The notes: generated by a model not told the origin, from the sequence alone. Shown: positions 27,467 through 36,846, counted from the stretch's first letter. The stretch: 64,000 nucleotides of DNA from Bog-473 sp963745175 (GCA_963745175.1 CAVUWK010000004.1:62001-126000), one strand, 5' to 3'. Made by a program: numbers and translations.

Positions 27467-27825
27467 CCGATCGGATCGAGATCCGTGACCTCCGGGTGAC
27501 GGGGATCCACGGCGTGCTGCCCGAGGAGCGCGACCGGGCCCAGCCCTTCTCGGTCGACATCGTGGCCTGGGTGGACATGGAGGCGGCCCAGCAGAGCGAC
27601 GACCTCGCCGACACGGTGGACTACGGGGCCCTGGCCCAGGCCGCGGCCGACGTCGTCGGCGGGCGTTCCTACCGCCTGCTCGAGGCCTTGACCGGCCGTC
27701 TGGCCAGCGCGCTGCTGATCGTGGACCCCCGCCTCGAGGCGGTCGAGGTGACGGTGCGCAAGCTGCGCCCGCCGCTGGCCCTCGATGTGGGCTCGACCGG
27801 GGTCAGGGTGCGGCGCGCCCGCTGA
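27463..27825 (+). CDS. folB: Dihydroneopterin aldolase
   Basis: The 120-residue protein converts dihydroneopterin to 6-hydroxymethyl-dihydropterin. The sequence shows the family start IEIRDLRVTGIHGVLPEER, the catalytic region with DTVDYGAL, SYRLLEALTGRLA, and the C-terminal VRKLRPPL with the conserved lysine. GTG 27463 overlaps the preceding stop (GTGA), and its own stop overlaps the folK ATG (TGATG). Confidence 0.9.
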   Translation: MTDRIEIRDLRVTGIHGVLPEERDRAQPFSVDIVAWVDMEAAQQSDDLADTVDYGALAQAAADVVGGRSYRLLEALTGRLASALLIVDPRLEAVEVTVRKLRPPLALDVGSTGVRVRRAR

Positions 27826-28307
27826 TGGCCGGGCCGGCATCGCCGCCGTGGCGTGCCTTCATCGGGCTGGGCTCGAACCTGGGGGAGCGGCGGGAGCTGC
27901 TGCGCGGGGCCGTGGCGGCGCTGCGCGCCGCGGGCGACGTGGTGGGCGTCTCGCCCCTCTACGAGACCGCTCCCGTCGGCGGTCCCGAGGGGCAGGGCCC
28001 GTACCTCAACCTGGTGGTCGAACTGTCGACGGACAACACGCCGCGCCAACTCCTCGAACGCTGCCGGGCCCTCGAGGAGGCGGCGGGCCGGGTGCGGACG
28101 GTGCGCTGGGGCCCACGGACGCTCGATGCCGACGTCCTGTGGGTGGAGGGGTGGCGGGTCGACGAGGAGGATCTCACCGTCCCCCACCCACGCCTGTGGG
28201 AGCGCCGGTTCGTCGTGCAGCCCCTGGCGGACCTGGCCCCCGACCTGGTGACGTCGGAGCAGCTCAGGGGCTCTGGTGGGGAGGTCACCCGTATGGGTAG
28301 GCTGTAG
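27825..28307 (+). CDS. folK: 6-hydroxymethyl-7,8-dihydropterin pyrophosphokinase
   Basis: The 160-residue protein shows the HPPK signatures IGLGSNLGERRELL, SPLYETAPVGGPEGQGPYLN, and the ATP/metal motif RWGPRTLDADVLW with its aspartate pair, then VPHPRLWERRFVVQPL. It activates the pterin for FolP. It closes the folE-folP-DSP-folB-folK run; a 68-base gap with a strong Shine-Dalgarno sequence then opens the pantothenate/NAD run. Confidence 0.9.
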   Translation: MAGPASPPWRAFIGLGSNLGERRELLRGAVAALRAAGDVVGVSPLYETAPVGGPEGQGPYLNLVVELSTDNTPRQLLERCRALEEAAGRVRTVRWGPRTLDADVLWVEGWRVDEEDLTVPHPRLWERRFVVQPLADLAPDLVTSEQLRGSGGEVTRMGRL

Positions 28308-28375
28308 CCCTCGTTTCTTGGATCGTCTGTAGGCGAACGGCACCCGAGAGGGGCTGGAACGCCGAAGGAGGTCAG

Positions 28376-29161
28376 ATGCACTCCATCCGGATCATCGGTC
28401 CCGGTCGGGCCGGCACGTCCTTGGCCGCCGCGCTGTCGGCGCGCGGCTGGACGTTCGCCGGTTTCCTCGGGCGCCACGACGAGGTCGCGCGCGCCGCCGA
28501 AGGCGTGGAGCTGCTCGTCATCGCCACACCCGACGACGCGGTCGCGGACGTGGCGGCGGCGGTCGGGCCCGTCCATGGGACCACCGTGGCCCACCTGTCG
28601 GGCTCGCTCGGGCTCGACGCGCTGGCGCCGCACCCGCTGCGCGCCGCGGTGCACCCGCTCGTGCCGCTGCCCAACGGCGAGGTCGGTGCGGCCCGCCTGA
28701 GCTCGGGCGTGACCTTCGCCGTGGCCGGCGCCCCGGTGGCGCGTGACGTGGTTGCCTGTCTCGGGGGCCGGGTGGTCGAAGTGGCCGACGGCAACCGGGC
28801 GGCCTACCACGCAGCAGCCTGCATCGCGGCCAATCATGTCGTGGCCCTGCTCGGACAGGTGGAGCGCGTCGCCGCCTCGGTCGGGCTCGACCTCGAGTCC
28901 TTCCTCCCGCTGACCCGCGCCGCCGTGGACGACGTCGCCGCGCTCGGTGCGGGCGCCGCGCTGACCGGCCCGGCCCGGCGGGGCGACTGGGCGACGCTGA
29001 GCCGCCATCTCGACGCCCTGCCCGAGTCCGAGCGCGCCGGGTACCAGGCCGGGGCGGCGCTGGCCACCCGCCTGGCCCACTCGGACGCCACTGCCTCGGA
29101 CCCGACTGCCTCGGACGTCACTGCCTCGGACGTCACGCCGGCCGAGCCGGCGGCGGTGTAG
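28376..29161 (+). CDS. Rossmann-fold DUF2520 oxidoreductase-like protein
   Basis: The protein has 261 residues, with AAGGAGGT four bases before ATG 28376. The N-terminal Rossmann motif is IRIIGPGRAGTSLAAAL, followed by LLVIATPDDAVADVAAAV and HLSGSLGLDAL. The C-terminal domain (YHAAACIAANHVVALLGQVERV) is DUF2520. This pair of domains is related to ketopantoate reductase-like enzymes and often stands before panC in actinobacteria, so a pantothenate role is likely but unproven. The extreme C-terminus carries a five-residue repeat (TASDP/TASDV). Confidence 0.75.
   Translation: MHSIRIIGPGRAGTSLAAALSARGWTFAGFLGRHDEVARAAEGVELLVIATPDDAVADVAAAVGPVHGTTVAHLSGSLGLDALAPHPLRAAVHPLVPLPNGEVGAARLSSGVTFAVAGAPVARDVVACLGGRVVEVADGNRAAYHAAACIAANHVVALLGQVERVAASVGLDLESFLPLTRAAVDDVAALGAGAALTGPARRGDWATLSRHLDALPESERAGYQAGAALATRLAHSDATASDPTASDVTASDVTPAEPAAV
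29090..29134 (+). repeat. Three tandem 15-bp repeats at the DUF2520 3' end
   Basis: The unit ACTGCCTCGGAC plus three bases occurs at 29090, 29105 and 29120, in frame, encoding TASD-P/V. A partial unit precedes it. It is likely a slippage product in a disordered tail. Confidence 0.8.
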
Positions 29162-29171
29162 GAGGGCGACG

Positions 29172-30098
29172 GTGGAGATCGTCGAGTCCGCCGCCGGTTG
29201 CCGCGCCCTGCTGGACCGTGCCCGCGCCGCCGGCCGGATAGTCGGTCTGGTGCCCACCATGGGCGCGCTGCACGACGGGCACACCTCGCTGATCGCCCGG
29301 GCCCGGGCGGAATGCGACGTGGTCGCCGTGAGCATCTTCGTCAACCCGCTCCAGTTCGGCGACCCCGAGGACATCGCGCGCTACCCGAGGACACTCGACC
29401 TCGACCTGCCCGTGTGCGCGCAGTCCGGCGCCGACGTCGTCTTCGTCCCGAGCGTGCACGAGATGTACCCGTCGTGGCCGGCGGCGCCCTCGACGACCGT
29501 GTCCGTGCGCGGCGTCAGCGCCCGCTGGGAAGGTGCGTCCCGCCCCGGTCATTTCGACGGCGTGGCCACCGTGGTGGCGAAGCTCTTCACCATCGCCGGA
29601 CCCTGCCGGGCCTACTTCGGCCTGAAGGACTTCCAGCAGCTGGCTGTCGTGCGGCGCATGGCGCTCGAGCTCTCGCTGCCGGTCGAGGTGGTCGGCTGCC
29701 CGATTGTGCGCGAAGCCGACGGCCTGGCGTTGTCGAGCCGCAATGTCAGGCTCTCGCCCGCCGAGCGGCAAGCCGCCACCGTGCTCTCGCGGGCTCTGGC
29801 CGCTGGCCGTGGCGCCCTGCTGGCCGGCGAGCGCTCGGGCGCGGCGGTGGAGCGGGCGATGCGCACCGTCGTCGCCGCCGAACCCGCGGTGGAGCTCGAC
29901 TACGCCGTCGTGGTCGATGCCGACTCGCTCGAAGAGGTGAGCGTCCTCGGCGACGTCGCGTCGCTGCGCCTCCTGATCGCCGCCCAGGTGGGCGCGGTCC
30001 GGCTGATCGACAACAGCGCCGCCCTCGACGCGGCCGACCAGGTCCGTGCCGCGTCCGGGGCGAACGGGCAGGCCCGCCAACTCGAAAGGATGGGGTGA
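29172..30098 (+). CDS. panC: Pantothenate synthetase
   Basis: The 308-residue enzyme ligates pantoate and beta-alanine using ATP. Signatures: VPTMGALHDGHTSLI (ATP-binding HxGH-type motif), SIFVNPLQFG, GHFDGVATVVAKLF, YFGLKDFQQL, READGLALSSRNVRLS. Start GTG 29172 has GGAGGG upstream. It sits four bases ahead of panD, which supplies beta-alanine. Confidence 0.92.
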   Translation: MEIVESAAGCRALLDRARAAGRIVGLVPTMGALHDGHTSLIARARAECDVVAVSIFVNPLQFGDPEDIARYPRTLDLDLPVCAQSGADVVFVPSVHEMYPSWPAAPSTTVSVRGVSARWEGASRPGHFDGVATVVAKLFTIAGPCRAYFGLKDFQQLAVVRRMALELSLPVEVVGCPIVREADGLALSSRNVRLSPAERQAATVLSRALAAGRGALLAGERSGAAVERAMRTVVAAEPAVELDYAVVVDADSLEEVSVLGDVASLRLLIAAQVGAVRLIDNSAALDAADQVRAASGANGQARQLERMG

Positions 30099-30102
30099 GC
30101 CG

Positions 30103-30495
30103 ATGCGCCGCCGCATGATGAAGTCCAAGATCCACCGGGCCACGGTCACCGGTGCCAACCTGCACTACGTGGGCTCCGTGTCCATCGACACCGAGCTGAT
30201 GGCGCTGGCGGACATCCTCCCGTACGAGCAGGTCGCCGTGCTCGACATCGACAACGGCGCGCGCTTCGAGACCTACGCCATTGAGGGCGAGCGCGGCCAG
30301 ATCTGCCTCAACGGGGCGGCGGCGCGCCTGGTGGCGCCGGGCGACAAGGTGATCATCATCACCTACGCCGATTACGAGCGCGCCGAGCTCGAGGCGTACG
30401 TGCCCCGCGTCGTGCACGTCGACGGCCGCAACCGGGTGATCGACCAGGTGTCGGCCCAGCTCGACGCCGAGCTCACGCTGAACGAACCGGCGTGA
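30103..30495 (+). CDS. panD: Aspartate 1-decarboxylase (pyruvoyl enzyme) precursor
   Basis: The 130-residue proenzyme self-cleaves between Gly24 and Ser25 in LHYVGSVSID; Ser25 becomes the pyruvoyl group. The choice of ATG 30103 puts the site exactly at 24/25, as in Escherichia coli. Other conserved parts are NGARFETYAIEG and NGAAARLVAPGDKVIIITYA. It makes beta-alanine for PanC. The stop overlaps the nadB GTG (GTGA). Confidence 0.93.
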   Translation: MRRRMMKSKIHRATVTGANLHYVGSVSIDTELMALADILPYEQVAVLDIDNGARFETYAIEGERGQICLNGAAARLVAPGDKVIIITYADYERAELEAYVPRVVHVDGRNRVIDQVSAQLDAELTLNEPA

Positions 30496-32138
30496 CCACC
30501 GGGGCCCGGCCCGGACCCTTCGACGTCCTGGTTCTGGGCAGCGGGGTCGCCGGCCTGTCGGCCGCGGTGCGCTTGGCCGGACCGGGCGGGCCCACACCGC
30601 CACTCTCCCTCGGCGTGCTGACCAAGGGCGCTCTCTCCCAGTCGGCGACGCGCTGGGCCCAGGGCGGCGTTGCCGCGGTCCTCGGCGCCGACGAGGACTC
30701 GACCGACCTGCACCTCGCCGACACCCTGGCCGCGGGGGCGGGTCTGTGTGACGAAGAGGCAGTGCGCATCCTCGTCGACGAGGGTCCGGGGCGCGTGCAC
30801 GAGCTGATCGCGCTCGGGGTCGAGTTCGACCGCGAGGCCACCGGATCGCTGGCGCTCGCCCGCGAGGGGGGCCACTCCCGGCCCCGCGTCGTGCACGCCG
30901 GCGGTGCCGCCACCGGGGCGGAGGTCGAGCGCGCGCTCGTCGACGCCACCTACCGCTCGGCCAGCGCCGTGCTGGAGGGCTGGTTCGCCCTCGACCTTCT
31001 GGTCGAGGGCGGACGTTGCGTGGGGGTGCGGGCGCTGCCGCCCGGCGGCGACCGGCCGGTGGAGGTGCGGGCGGGTCACGTCGTGTTGGCCACCGGCGGC
31101 GCCGGCCAGCTCTTCTCGGTCACCACCAACCCGTCCGAGTCGACCGGCGACGGCGTGGCCATGGCTCTGCGGGCCGGCGTGCCGACGGCCGACCTCGAGT
31201 TCGTGCAGTTCCACCCGACCGCGCTCCACCACCCGGCCATGCCGCGCCCGTTGCTCTCGGAGGCTCTGCGCGGCCACGGCGCGCTGCTGCGGGACCGCGA
31301 CGGTGAGCGCTTCGTCGACGAGCTGGCGCCCCGCGACGTGGTCAGCCGGGCGATGGCGGCCCGCATGACCGAGCAGGGTGTCGACCACCTGTGGCTCGAT
31401 GCCACGGGGCTCGAGCGCTTCTCGGCGCGCTTCCCGACCATCGCCGCCTCGCTCTCCTCCATCGGCCTGGACCCCCAACGCGACTGGCTCCCGATCGCGC
31501 CGGCCGCGCACCACTTGTCGGGAGGGGTGGTCACCGACCTGTGGGGTGCCACGGCGCTGCCCGGGCTGTGGGCCGTGGGCGAGGTGGCCTGCACCGGGGT
31601 CCACGGGGCCAACCGGCTGGCGTCGAACTCGCTGCTCGAGGGCATGGTGTTCGGCGCCCGGCTGGCCGAGCGCATCCCGTCGGGGGCACGGAGCCCCGAG
31701 CCGAGTGGCGCGCTGCGCGCCGTGCTGGGTGAGGAGCCGATCGACGGCATCGGGTGCACCGTCCTGGGGGCGCCGGCCGCGGCGCCACCGCCCGCCCCCG
31801 ACCGGTTGCCGGGGCTGGACGTGACCAAGCTGCGCGACACGGTGCAGCGTGCGATGACACGAGGTGCCGGCGTCATCCGCAGTGCCGAGTCGCTGGCCGG
31901 CGCCCGGGCCGCCGTCGACGACGCCGCTTCCGTGTTGGGGGACCCCGCCGCCTCCGTCGGTGCCGGGGAGCTGGCCAACCTGCTGCGGGTGGCGGATGCG
32001 CTGCTCGTCTCCGCGCTGGCCCGTACCGAGAGCCGGGGTGCCCACGCCCGGCGCGAGTACCCCGACACCCTCCCGTCGTGGCGGCGCCGGCTCGTGCACG
32101 GCCGCGTCGCGATCGAGCAGGCGAACCGCCGTGGGTGA
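30492..32138 (+). CDS. nadB: L-aspartate oxidase
   Basis: The 548-residue flavoenzyme oxidises L-aspartate to iminoaspartate, which starts NAD synthesis. FAD motif VLGSGVAGLSAAV lies at the N-terminus. Substrate residues lie in SQSATRWAQGGVAAVLG, EGGHSRPRVVHAGG, and GHVVLATGGAGQLFSVTTNP. The capping part has QFHPTALHHP and RDVVSRAMAARM. The terminal GVHGANRLASNSLLEGMVFG is diagnostic. It overlaps panD and nadC, consistent with one transcript. Confidence 0.92.
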   Translation: MTTGARPGPFDVLVLGSGVAGLSAAVRLAGPGGPTPPLSLGVLTKGALSQSATRWAQGGVAAVLGADEDSTDLHLADTLAAGAGLCDEEAVRILVDEGPGRVHELIALGVEFDREATGSLALAREGGHSRPRVVHAGGAATGAEVERALVDATYRSASAVLEGWFALDLLVEGGRCVGVRALPPGGDRPVEVRAGHVVLATGGAGQLFSVTTNPSESTGDGVAMALRAGVPTADLEFVQFHPTALHHPAMPRPLLSEALRGHGALLRDRDGERFVDELAPRDVVSRAMAARMTEQGVDHLWLDATGLERFSARFPTIAASLSSIGLDPQRDWLPIAPAAHHLSGGVVTDLWGATALPGLWAVGEVACTGVHGANRLASNSLLEGMVFGARLAERIPSGARSPEPSGALRAVLGEEPIDGIGCTVLGAPAAAPPPAPDRLPGLDVTKLRDTVQRAMTRGAGVIRSAESLAGARAAVDDAASVLGDPAASVGAGELANLLRVADALLVSALARTESRGAHARREYPDTLPSWRRRLVHGRVAIEQANRRG

Positions 32139-33036
32139 GAACGGCGCTGAGGCGTACGCCCGGGCCGTGGGCGAGGCTGTCGGCCGCGCCCTGGCCGAGG
32201 ACCTCGGGCCCGAGGGCGACCTCACGGCGGCCCTGGTGCCCGAGAGCGTGCGCGCGCACTTCGCGCTGCGCGCCCGCCGAGGCGGGGTCCTGGCGGGCGC
32301 GGACTGCGCCACAGAGACCTTCCGGCGCGTCGGCCCCGAGGTCGAGCTGGTGTGGCTGGCGGCCGACGGCGACGTGCTGAAGGCGGGCGACACGGTGCTC
32401 GAGGTGACCGGGCCGCTGCGGCCGATCCTGACCGCCGAGCGCACCGCGCTGAACTTCCTCGGGCGCCTGTCCGGTGTGGCGACCCTGACGGCGCAGTTCG
32501 TCGCCGCCGCACACGACAGCAACCCCTCGGTGGCCGTGCTCGACACCCGCAAGACCACGCCGGGACTGCGCATCCTCGAGAAGGCGGCGGTACGGGCCGG
32601 CGGCGGCACCAGCCACCGGTCGGGCCTGTCCGACGCGGTGCTCGTGAAGGACAATCACCTTGCCGGCACGAGCATCGCGGACGCGGTCGGCCGGGCCCGC
32701 GCGTTGTGGCCGGGCCGGATGGTCGAGATCGAGTGCGATGCGCTCGACCAGGTGGCCGAGGCCGCCCGGGCCGGCGCCGATGCCGTGCTGCTCGACAACA
32801 TGGACCCGGGCACGGTCGTCGAGGCCATCGCGGTGGCGCACGAGGTCGCGCCCGAGTCGATCCTGACCGAAGTGTCCGGTGGGGTGACGCTGGACACCAT
32901 CGGTGCCTATGCCGCCGCCGGACCGGACCGGATCTCGGTCGGCGCGCTCACCCACTCGGCTCCGGTGCTCGATCTCGGCCTCGACCTGATCTGGACCAAG
33001 GCGGGCCCGGACGACACACCAGCGGGAGGGAGTTGA
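32131..33036 (+). CDS. nadC: Quinolinate phosphoribosyltransferase
   Basis: GTG 32131 gives a 301-residue protein starting VGENGAEAYARAVG and overlaps nadB by eight bases; a longer frame inside nadB is not real. Motifs: LAEDLGPEGDLTAALVP, AERTALNFLGRLSGVAT, DTRKTTPGLRILEKAAVRAGGG, HRSGLSDAVLVKDNHL, and LLDNMDPG. It converts quinolinate plus PRPP to nicotinate mononucleotide. Quinolinate synthase (nadA) is not in the window. Confidence 0.92.
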   Translation: MGENGAEAYARAVGEAVGRALAEDLGPEGDLTAALVPESVRAHFALRARRGGVLAGADCATETFRRVGPEVELVWLAADGDVLKAGDTVLEVTGPLRPILTAERTALNFLGRLSGVATLTAQFVAAAHDSNPSVAVLDTRKTTPGLRILEKAAVRAGGGTSHRSGLSDAVLVKDNHLAGTSIADAVGRARALWPGRMVEIECDALDQVAEAARAGADAVLLDNMDPGTVVEAIAVAHEVAPESILTEVSGGVTLDTIGAYAAAGPDRISVGALTHSAPVLDLGLDLIWTKAGPDDTPAGGS

Positions 33037-33039
33037 GCC

Positions 33040-33891
33040 GTGCTCCTGGCCATTGACGTCGGCAACACCGAGACGGTGATCGGGCTGTACGCCTCCGACG
33101 ACGACGGCCGCGTCCCGCCGCCCGAGGAGAGCATCGGCGTCGGCATCGGGACCGAGCACGACCCGACTGCGCCGCGCGGGCTCACGCACCACTGGCGCCT
33201 CTCGACCGTCCCCAGCCGCACTCCCGACGAGCACGCAGTCCTCCTCACCCAGCTGCTGGACCTCGAGGGTCTCGACATCTCACTCTCGGTCTCGGGAATC
33301 GCGGTCAGCTCGTCGGTCCCGCACGTGACCGGCGAGCTCCGCCAGATGGCGTCCCGCTGGTTCTCCGCCGTGCCCTGCGTCGTGCTCGGCCCCGGCACCA
33401 AGAGCGGCATGCCGATCCTCTACGACAACCCCAAGGAGGTCGGGGCGGACCGCATCGCCGACGCCGTCGGGGCCTACGACCTCTACGGCGGCCCCTGCGT
33501 CGTGGTCGACATGGGCACCGCCACGACGGTGGAGGCCATCAGCGCCAAGGGCGAGTACATGGGTGGCGCCATCACGCCCGGGGTCGGCGTCAGCCTCGAC
33601 GCCCTCTACCAATCGGCCGCCGCGCTGCGCCGCGTGGAGCTGGTCGAGCCGCGCAGCGTCATCGGGCGCTCGACCGTCGAGTCGATCGAGGCGGGGACGC
33701 TCTACGGCTTCGCCGGGCTGGTCGACGCGCTGGCCCGCCGATTCATGGAGGAGCTCGGTCCCGCCACCGTGGTGGCCACGGGAGGGTTCAGTTCGCTCAT
33801 CGCGCCGTATTCGGACACCATTGAGCACGTGGAGCCCTGGCTGACCCTGCACGGCCTGCGCATCGTGTACGAGCGCAACGTCCCTTCATGA
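33040..33891 (+). CDS. coaX: Type III pantothenate kinase
   Basis: The 283-residue ASKHA-fold kinase has LLAIDVGNTETVIGLY at the start, GADRIADAVGAYDLYGGPCVVVDMGTATTVEAI in the middle, and GGAITPGVGVSLDAL. An insertion of about 25 acidic residues (20-48) follows the first phosphate motif and is longer than in Bacillus CoaX. It phosphorylates pantothenate made by PanC, so its place downstream of panC-panD is logical. The stop overlaps lysS ATG (ATGA). Confidence 0.9.
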   Translation: MLLAIDVGNTETVIGLYASDDDGRVPPPEESIGVGIGTEHDPTAPRGLTHHWRLSTVPSRTPDEHAVLLTQLLDLEGLDISLSVSGIAVSSSVPHVTGELRQMASRWFSAVPCVVLGPGTKSGMPILYDNPKEVGADRIADAVGAYDLYGGPCVVVDMGTATTVEAISAKGEYMGGAITPGVGVSLDALYQSAAALRRVELVEPRSVIGRSTVESIEAGTLYGFAGLVDALARRFMEELGPATVVATGGFSSLIAPYSDTIEHVEPWLTLHGLRIVYERNVPS

Positions 33892-35313
33892 GCGGGCCGA
33901 CGCCGCCGGAGATCCCCTACCGCTTACGCCCGCACCCACGACACCGCCGCGGTCGTCGAGGCCTGGTCGTCGCTGGCCCCCGGGGAGGAGTCCGGCGTCA
34001 CTGTCGGGGTGGCCGGCCGCATCATGCTCCTGCGCGATCAAGGGAAAGCCGCCTTCGCCGAGCTGCGCGACAACTCGGGATCGGTCCAGCTGTTCGCGCG
34101 GGCAGCGGAGACGCCGCGCTTCGACGAGTTCACCAAGCGCAACCTGGGCGACTGGGTCGGCGTCACCGGTGAGGTCGTGCGGACCCGGCGGGGCGAGCTC
34201 TCGGTGAAGGTGGACGAGTGGTCGCTGCTGGCCGAGGCGCGGCGCAGCTTCGGCGACAAGTGGCACGGTGTCACCGACGTCGAGACGCGCTACCGCCAGC
34301 GCGAGGTCGACCTGTGGGCCAACGAGCGCTCGCGCCAGTTGCTGCGTCTGCGCAGCGACGTCGTGCGCCACATGCGCCGGCGTCTGTGGGAGCAGGGCTT
34401 CGTCGAGGTGGAGACGCCGCTGCTGCAACCCATCGCCGGCGGCGCCACCGCGCGCCCGTTCGTCACGCACCACAACACGTTCGATACCGACTTCTACCTG
34501 CGCGTGGCGCCCGAGCTCTACCTCAAGCGGCTCGTCGTCGGCGGCTTCGACAAGGTGTTCGAGATCGGCCGCAGCTTCCGCAACGAGGGCATCTCGCCGC
34601 GCCACAACCCCGAGTTCACGACGCTCGAGCTCTACCAGGCCTACGCGGACTACACCGACACGATGGTCGTCTTCGAGGAGCTGGTGGCCGGGCTTGCGTT
34701 GGACGTGCTCGGGACGACGCAGCTGACCTACGGCGGGAGGGACCTCGACCTGACGACGCCGTGGCGGCGCGCCACCATGAGCGAGCTCGTCGCAGAGGCC
34801 ACGAGCTTCACGCTCGACGTGCGCACGCCCCGGGCCGAGCTCGCCACAGTGGCGGCCGAGGTCGGGATCGAGGTCGACGCCGCGTGGGGGCCGGGCAAGA
34901 TCTTGCTCGAGATCTACGAGAAGACGACGGAGCCCGAGTTGTGGGGCCCCGTCTTCGTCGTCGACTATCCCGCCGAGGTGTCCCCGTTGGCCCGGCGCCA
35001 CCGCGACGGCCCGGAGCTCGTCGAGCGCTACGAGCCCGTGGTGGCCGGCCGCGAGCTGGGCAACGGCTTCACCGAGCTGATCGACCCCGACGACCAGCGG
35101 GCCCGCTTCGAGGAGCAGGCGGCCAAGGCCCGGGCCGGTGACGACGAGGAGTCCGCAGTGGTGGACGAGGACTATCTCCGCGCCCTCGAGTACGGGCTGC
35201 CCCCGACCTCGGGGTTCGGGCTGGGCGTCGACCGCCTGCTGATGTTGCTCGGCGACGCGGCCAACATCCGGGAGGTCATCGCCTTCCCCACGCTGCGCCC
35301 CGACCGGGGCTGA
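33888..35313 (+). CDS. lysS: Class II lysyl-tRNA synthetase, frameshifted near the start
   Basis: ATG 33888 opens MSGPTPPEIPYR. One extra T at about 33925 shifts the frame, after which YARTHDTAAVVEAW continues to the stop. Motifs of class II LysRS follow: OB-fold GVAGRIMLLRDQGKAAFAELRD, motif 2 region FEIGRSFRNEGISPRHNPEFTTLELYQAY, and motif 3 SGFGLGVDRLLMLLGD. The reconstructed length of about 475 residues is near normal. The enzyme is essential, so the break is almost surely a sequence error rather than a dead gene. It closes the cofactor run. Confidence 0.88.
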
Positions 35314-35371
35314 GGCGCCGGGCGTCGCCCGCGGCTGACGGGTTCTTCGGGTCTCCTTCCAACCCGGGGTC

Positions 35372-35408
35372 TTCCCTCAAATCTCACTGACAGTTCCCTC
35401 ACATCTCG
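35372..35408 (+). promoter_or_regulatory. 22-bp-spaced direct repeats before a small secreted protein gene
   Basis: TTCCCTCAAATCTC (35372) recurs as TTCCCTCACATCTC (35394), 22 bases apart, two helical turns. The 11-bp sub-period (TCCCTCAAATC, TCACTGACAGT, TCCCTCACATC) resembles direct-repeat sites of OmpR/PhoP-type response regulators. The repeats end about 85 bases before ATG 35494. Confidence 0.35.
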
Positions 35409-35493
35409 CACGCAGGGTGGGGTGAACCGCCGGATGGCGGACGAGGGTGCAGGGCGCACCGAGGTCCAAGCATCGAGGTCCAAGGAGGACACC

Positions 35494-35862
35494 ATGTTTC
35501 GCACGATCGTGGCAGGAACCGCCGTCGCCGGCGCCCTGACCTTCGGCGCGGCCGGCATCGCCGGTGCGTCGACCGCCAGCACCGGCTCGACGGGCGCCGG
35601 CTCGACGGGCGCCCACAAGGCCGCCCTGTGCGCCAAGCTCCCGGCCATTCAGGCCAAGGTCCAGAAGGTGGAGGCCAAGGTCACGACCTGGGTGCCCAAG
35701 GCGCAGGCCCGTGAGGCCACCCTCAGGTCGCACGGCAAGACGCAGCGGGCCGACACCATCGCCAACCGCATCACCAGGATCCAAAACCGCGAGACCAAGG
35801 TGAACGCCCGGCTGGCCAAGGCCCAGGCGGCCTGCAGCGCGAGCGGCACGACCGCCGGCTGA
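35494..35862 (+). CDS. Small secreted protein, 122 aa, function unknown
   Basis: AAGGAGG (35482-35488) sets the start at ATG 35494; a longer in-frame extension is not used. The product opens with a signal peptide (MFRTIVAGTAVAGALTFGAAGIAGAS), a short Ser/Thr/Gly linker, then a helical, Lys/Arg-rich, coiled-coil-like domain (KLPAIQAKVQKVEAKVTTWVPKAQAREATL). A cysteine near each end of that domain (LCAK, AACS) may form a disulfide. I do not recognise a named family. Possible roles include an envelope-associated or nucleic-acid-binding basic protein. Confidence 0.65.
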   Translation: MFRTIVAGTAVAGALTFGAAGIAGASTASTGSTGAGSTGAHKAALCAKLPAIQAKVQKVEAKVTTWVPKAQAREATLRSHGKTQRADTIANRITRIQNRETKVNARLAKAQAACSASGTTAG

Positions 35863-35871
35863 CCCCCGAGA

Positions 35872-36846
35872 TCAGTCCGGGAGGTCGCTCAGCAGTTCCG
35901 TCGCCAGCCGGGAGAGTCCCGCCCGCAAGTCGGGTTGGATGATCCCGGCGGTGGCCTTCTGCGCCTCGTCCACATAACGACGCGCCTCGACCACTGATTC
36001 GGCGATCCCCGGCGACGCCATCACGATGCCGCGGGCCTTTTCGCGTTCGGGCTGCGCGAGCGGTTGTCCGAGCAGTACCCGCAAGTTCGGCCCGGCGTCG
36101 CGGTCGGCCAGCGCGACGAGCGCCGGCAGCGTGTAGATGCCCTCGGCCAGGTCCTGCCCCGCCGGCTTCTGCAGCTGGCCGTCGGTGGCCGTGATGTCGA
36201 GGATGTCGTCGCGGATCTGGAACACCATGCCGAAGCAGCGCCCGAACTCCGTGCACGCGTCGACTTCGGACGCCGGGAGCCCGCCGGTCAGCGCGCCGAT
36301 GCGGCACGACGTCGCGGTGAGCGCCGCCGTCTTGCCGCTGATGGACGCGACGTAGTCCTCGCGGCTGCGGGAGATCTGGAAGGCCGAGCGGACCTCGGTC
36401 ACCTGCCCCTGGCACAGCCGGCCCAGCGTGTCGGCCAGCAGCGCGGCGATCTCGGTGCCGAGGCCCGCCGCGATGGCGGCGCTGCGCGCCAGGAGGTAGT
36501 CGCCGGCGACGATGGCGACCAGGTTCCCGAAACGGCTGTTGACGCTCTCGACGTTGCGCCGGATGGTCGCCTCGTCAATGACGTCGTCGTGGTAGAGGGA
36601 GGCCAGGTGGACGAGCTCGACCGCCACTCCGCCCAGCAGATCGTCCTCGGTTGCGTCCCGGTTGCCCCCCGTGGCGGTGGCCAGGGCGAGCAGGGGTCGC
36701 AGCCGCTTGCCCCCGGCGGCGATCAGGTGGGTCGTCACCTCGTCCAGGAAGCTGTCGCCCGTCACGACACAGGCGGTGAGCAGGGGTTCGAGGCGCCCCA
36801 GTCCCTCTTGCAAGCGTGGCAGGCCGAGGGCCTCGGTCGGGTTCAC
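35872..36846 (-). CDS. Polyprenyl (heptaprenyl/octaprenyl-type) diphosphate synthase
   Basis: GTG 36846 (VNPTEALGLPRL) gives 324 residues; the longer upstream frame runs across the clpC promoter. Both aspartate-rich motifs are present: LYHDDVIDEAT (DDxxD) and FQIRDDILDI. GGKRLRPLLALA near residue 45 is typical of long-chain trans-prenyl synthases. The bulky residues before the first motif were not resolved well enough to set chain length; menaquinone side-chain synthesis is the usual role for this group in actinobacteria. It is divergent from clpC. Confidence 0.85.
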   Translation of the reverse strand: MNPTEALGLPRLQEGLGRLEPLLTACVVTGDSFLDEVTTHLIAAGGKRLRPLLALATATGGNRDATEDDLLGGVAVELVHLASLYHDDVIDEATIRRNVESVNSRFGNLVAIVAGDYLLARSAAIAAGLGTEIAALLADTLGRLCQGQVTEVRSAFQISRSREDYVASISGKTAALTATSCRIGALTGGLPASEVDACTEFGRCFGMVFQIRDDILDITATDGQLQKPAGQDLAEGIYTLPALVALADRDAGPNLRVLLGQPLAQPEREKARGIVMASPGIAESVVEARRYVDEAQKATAGIIQPDLRAGLSRLATELLSDLPD

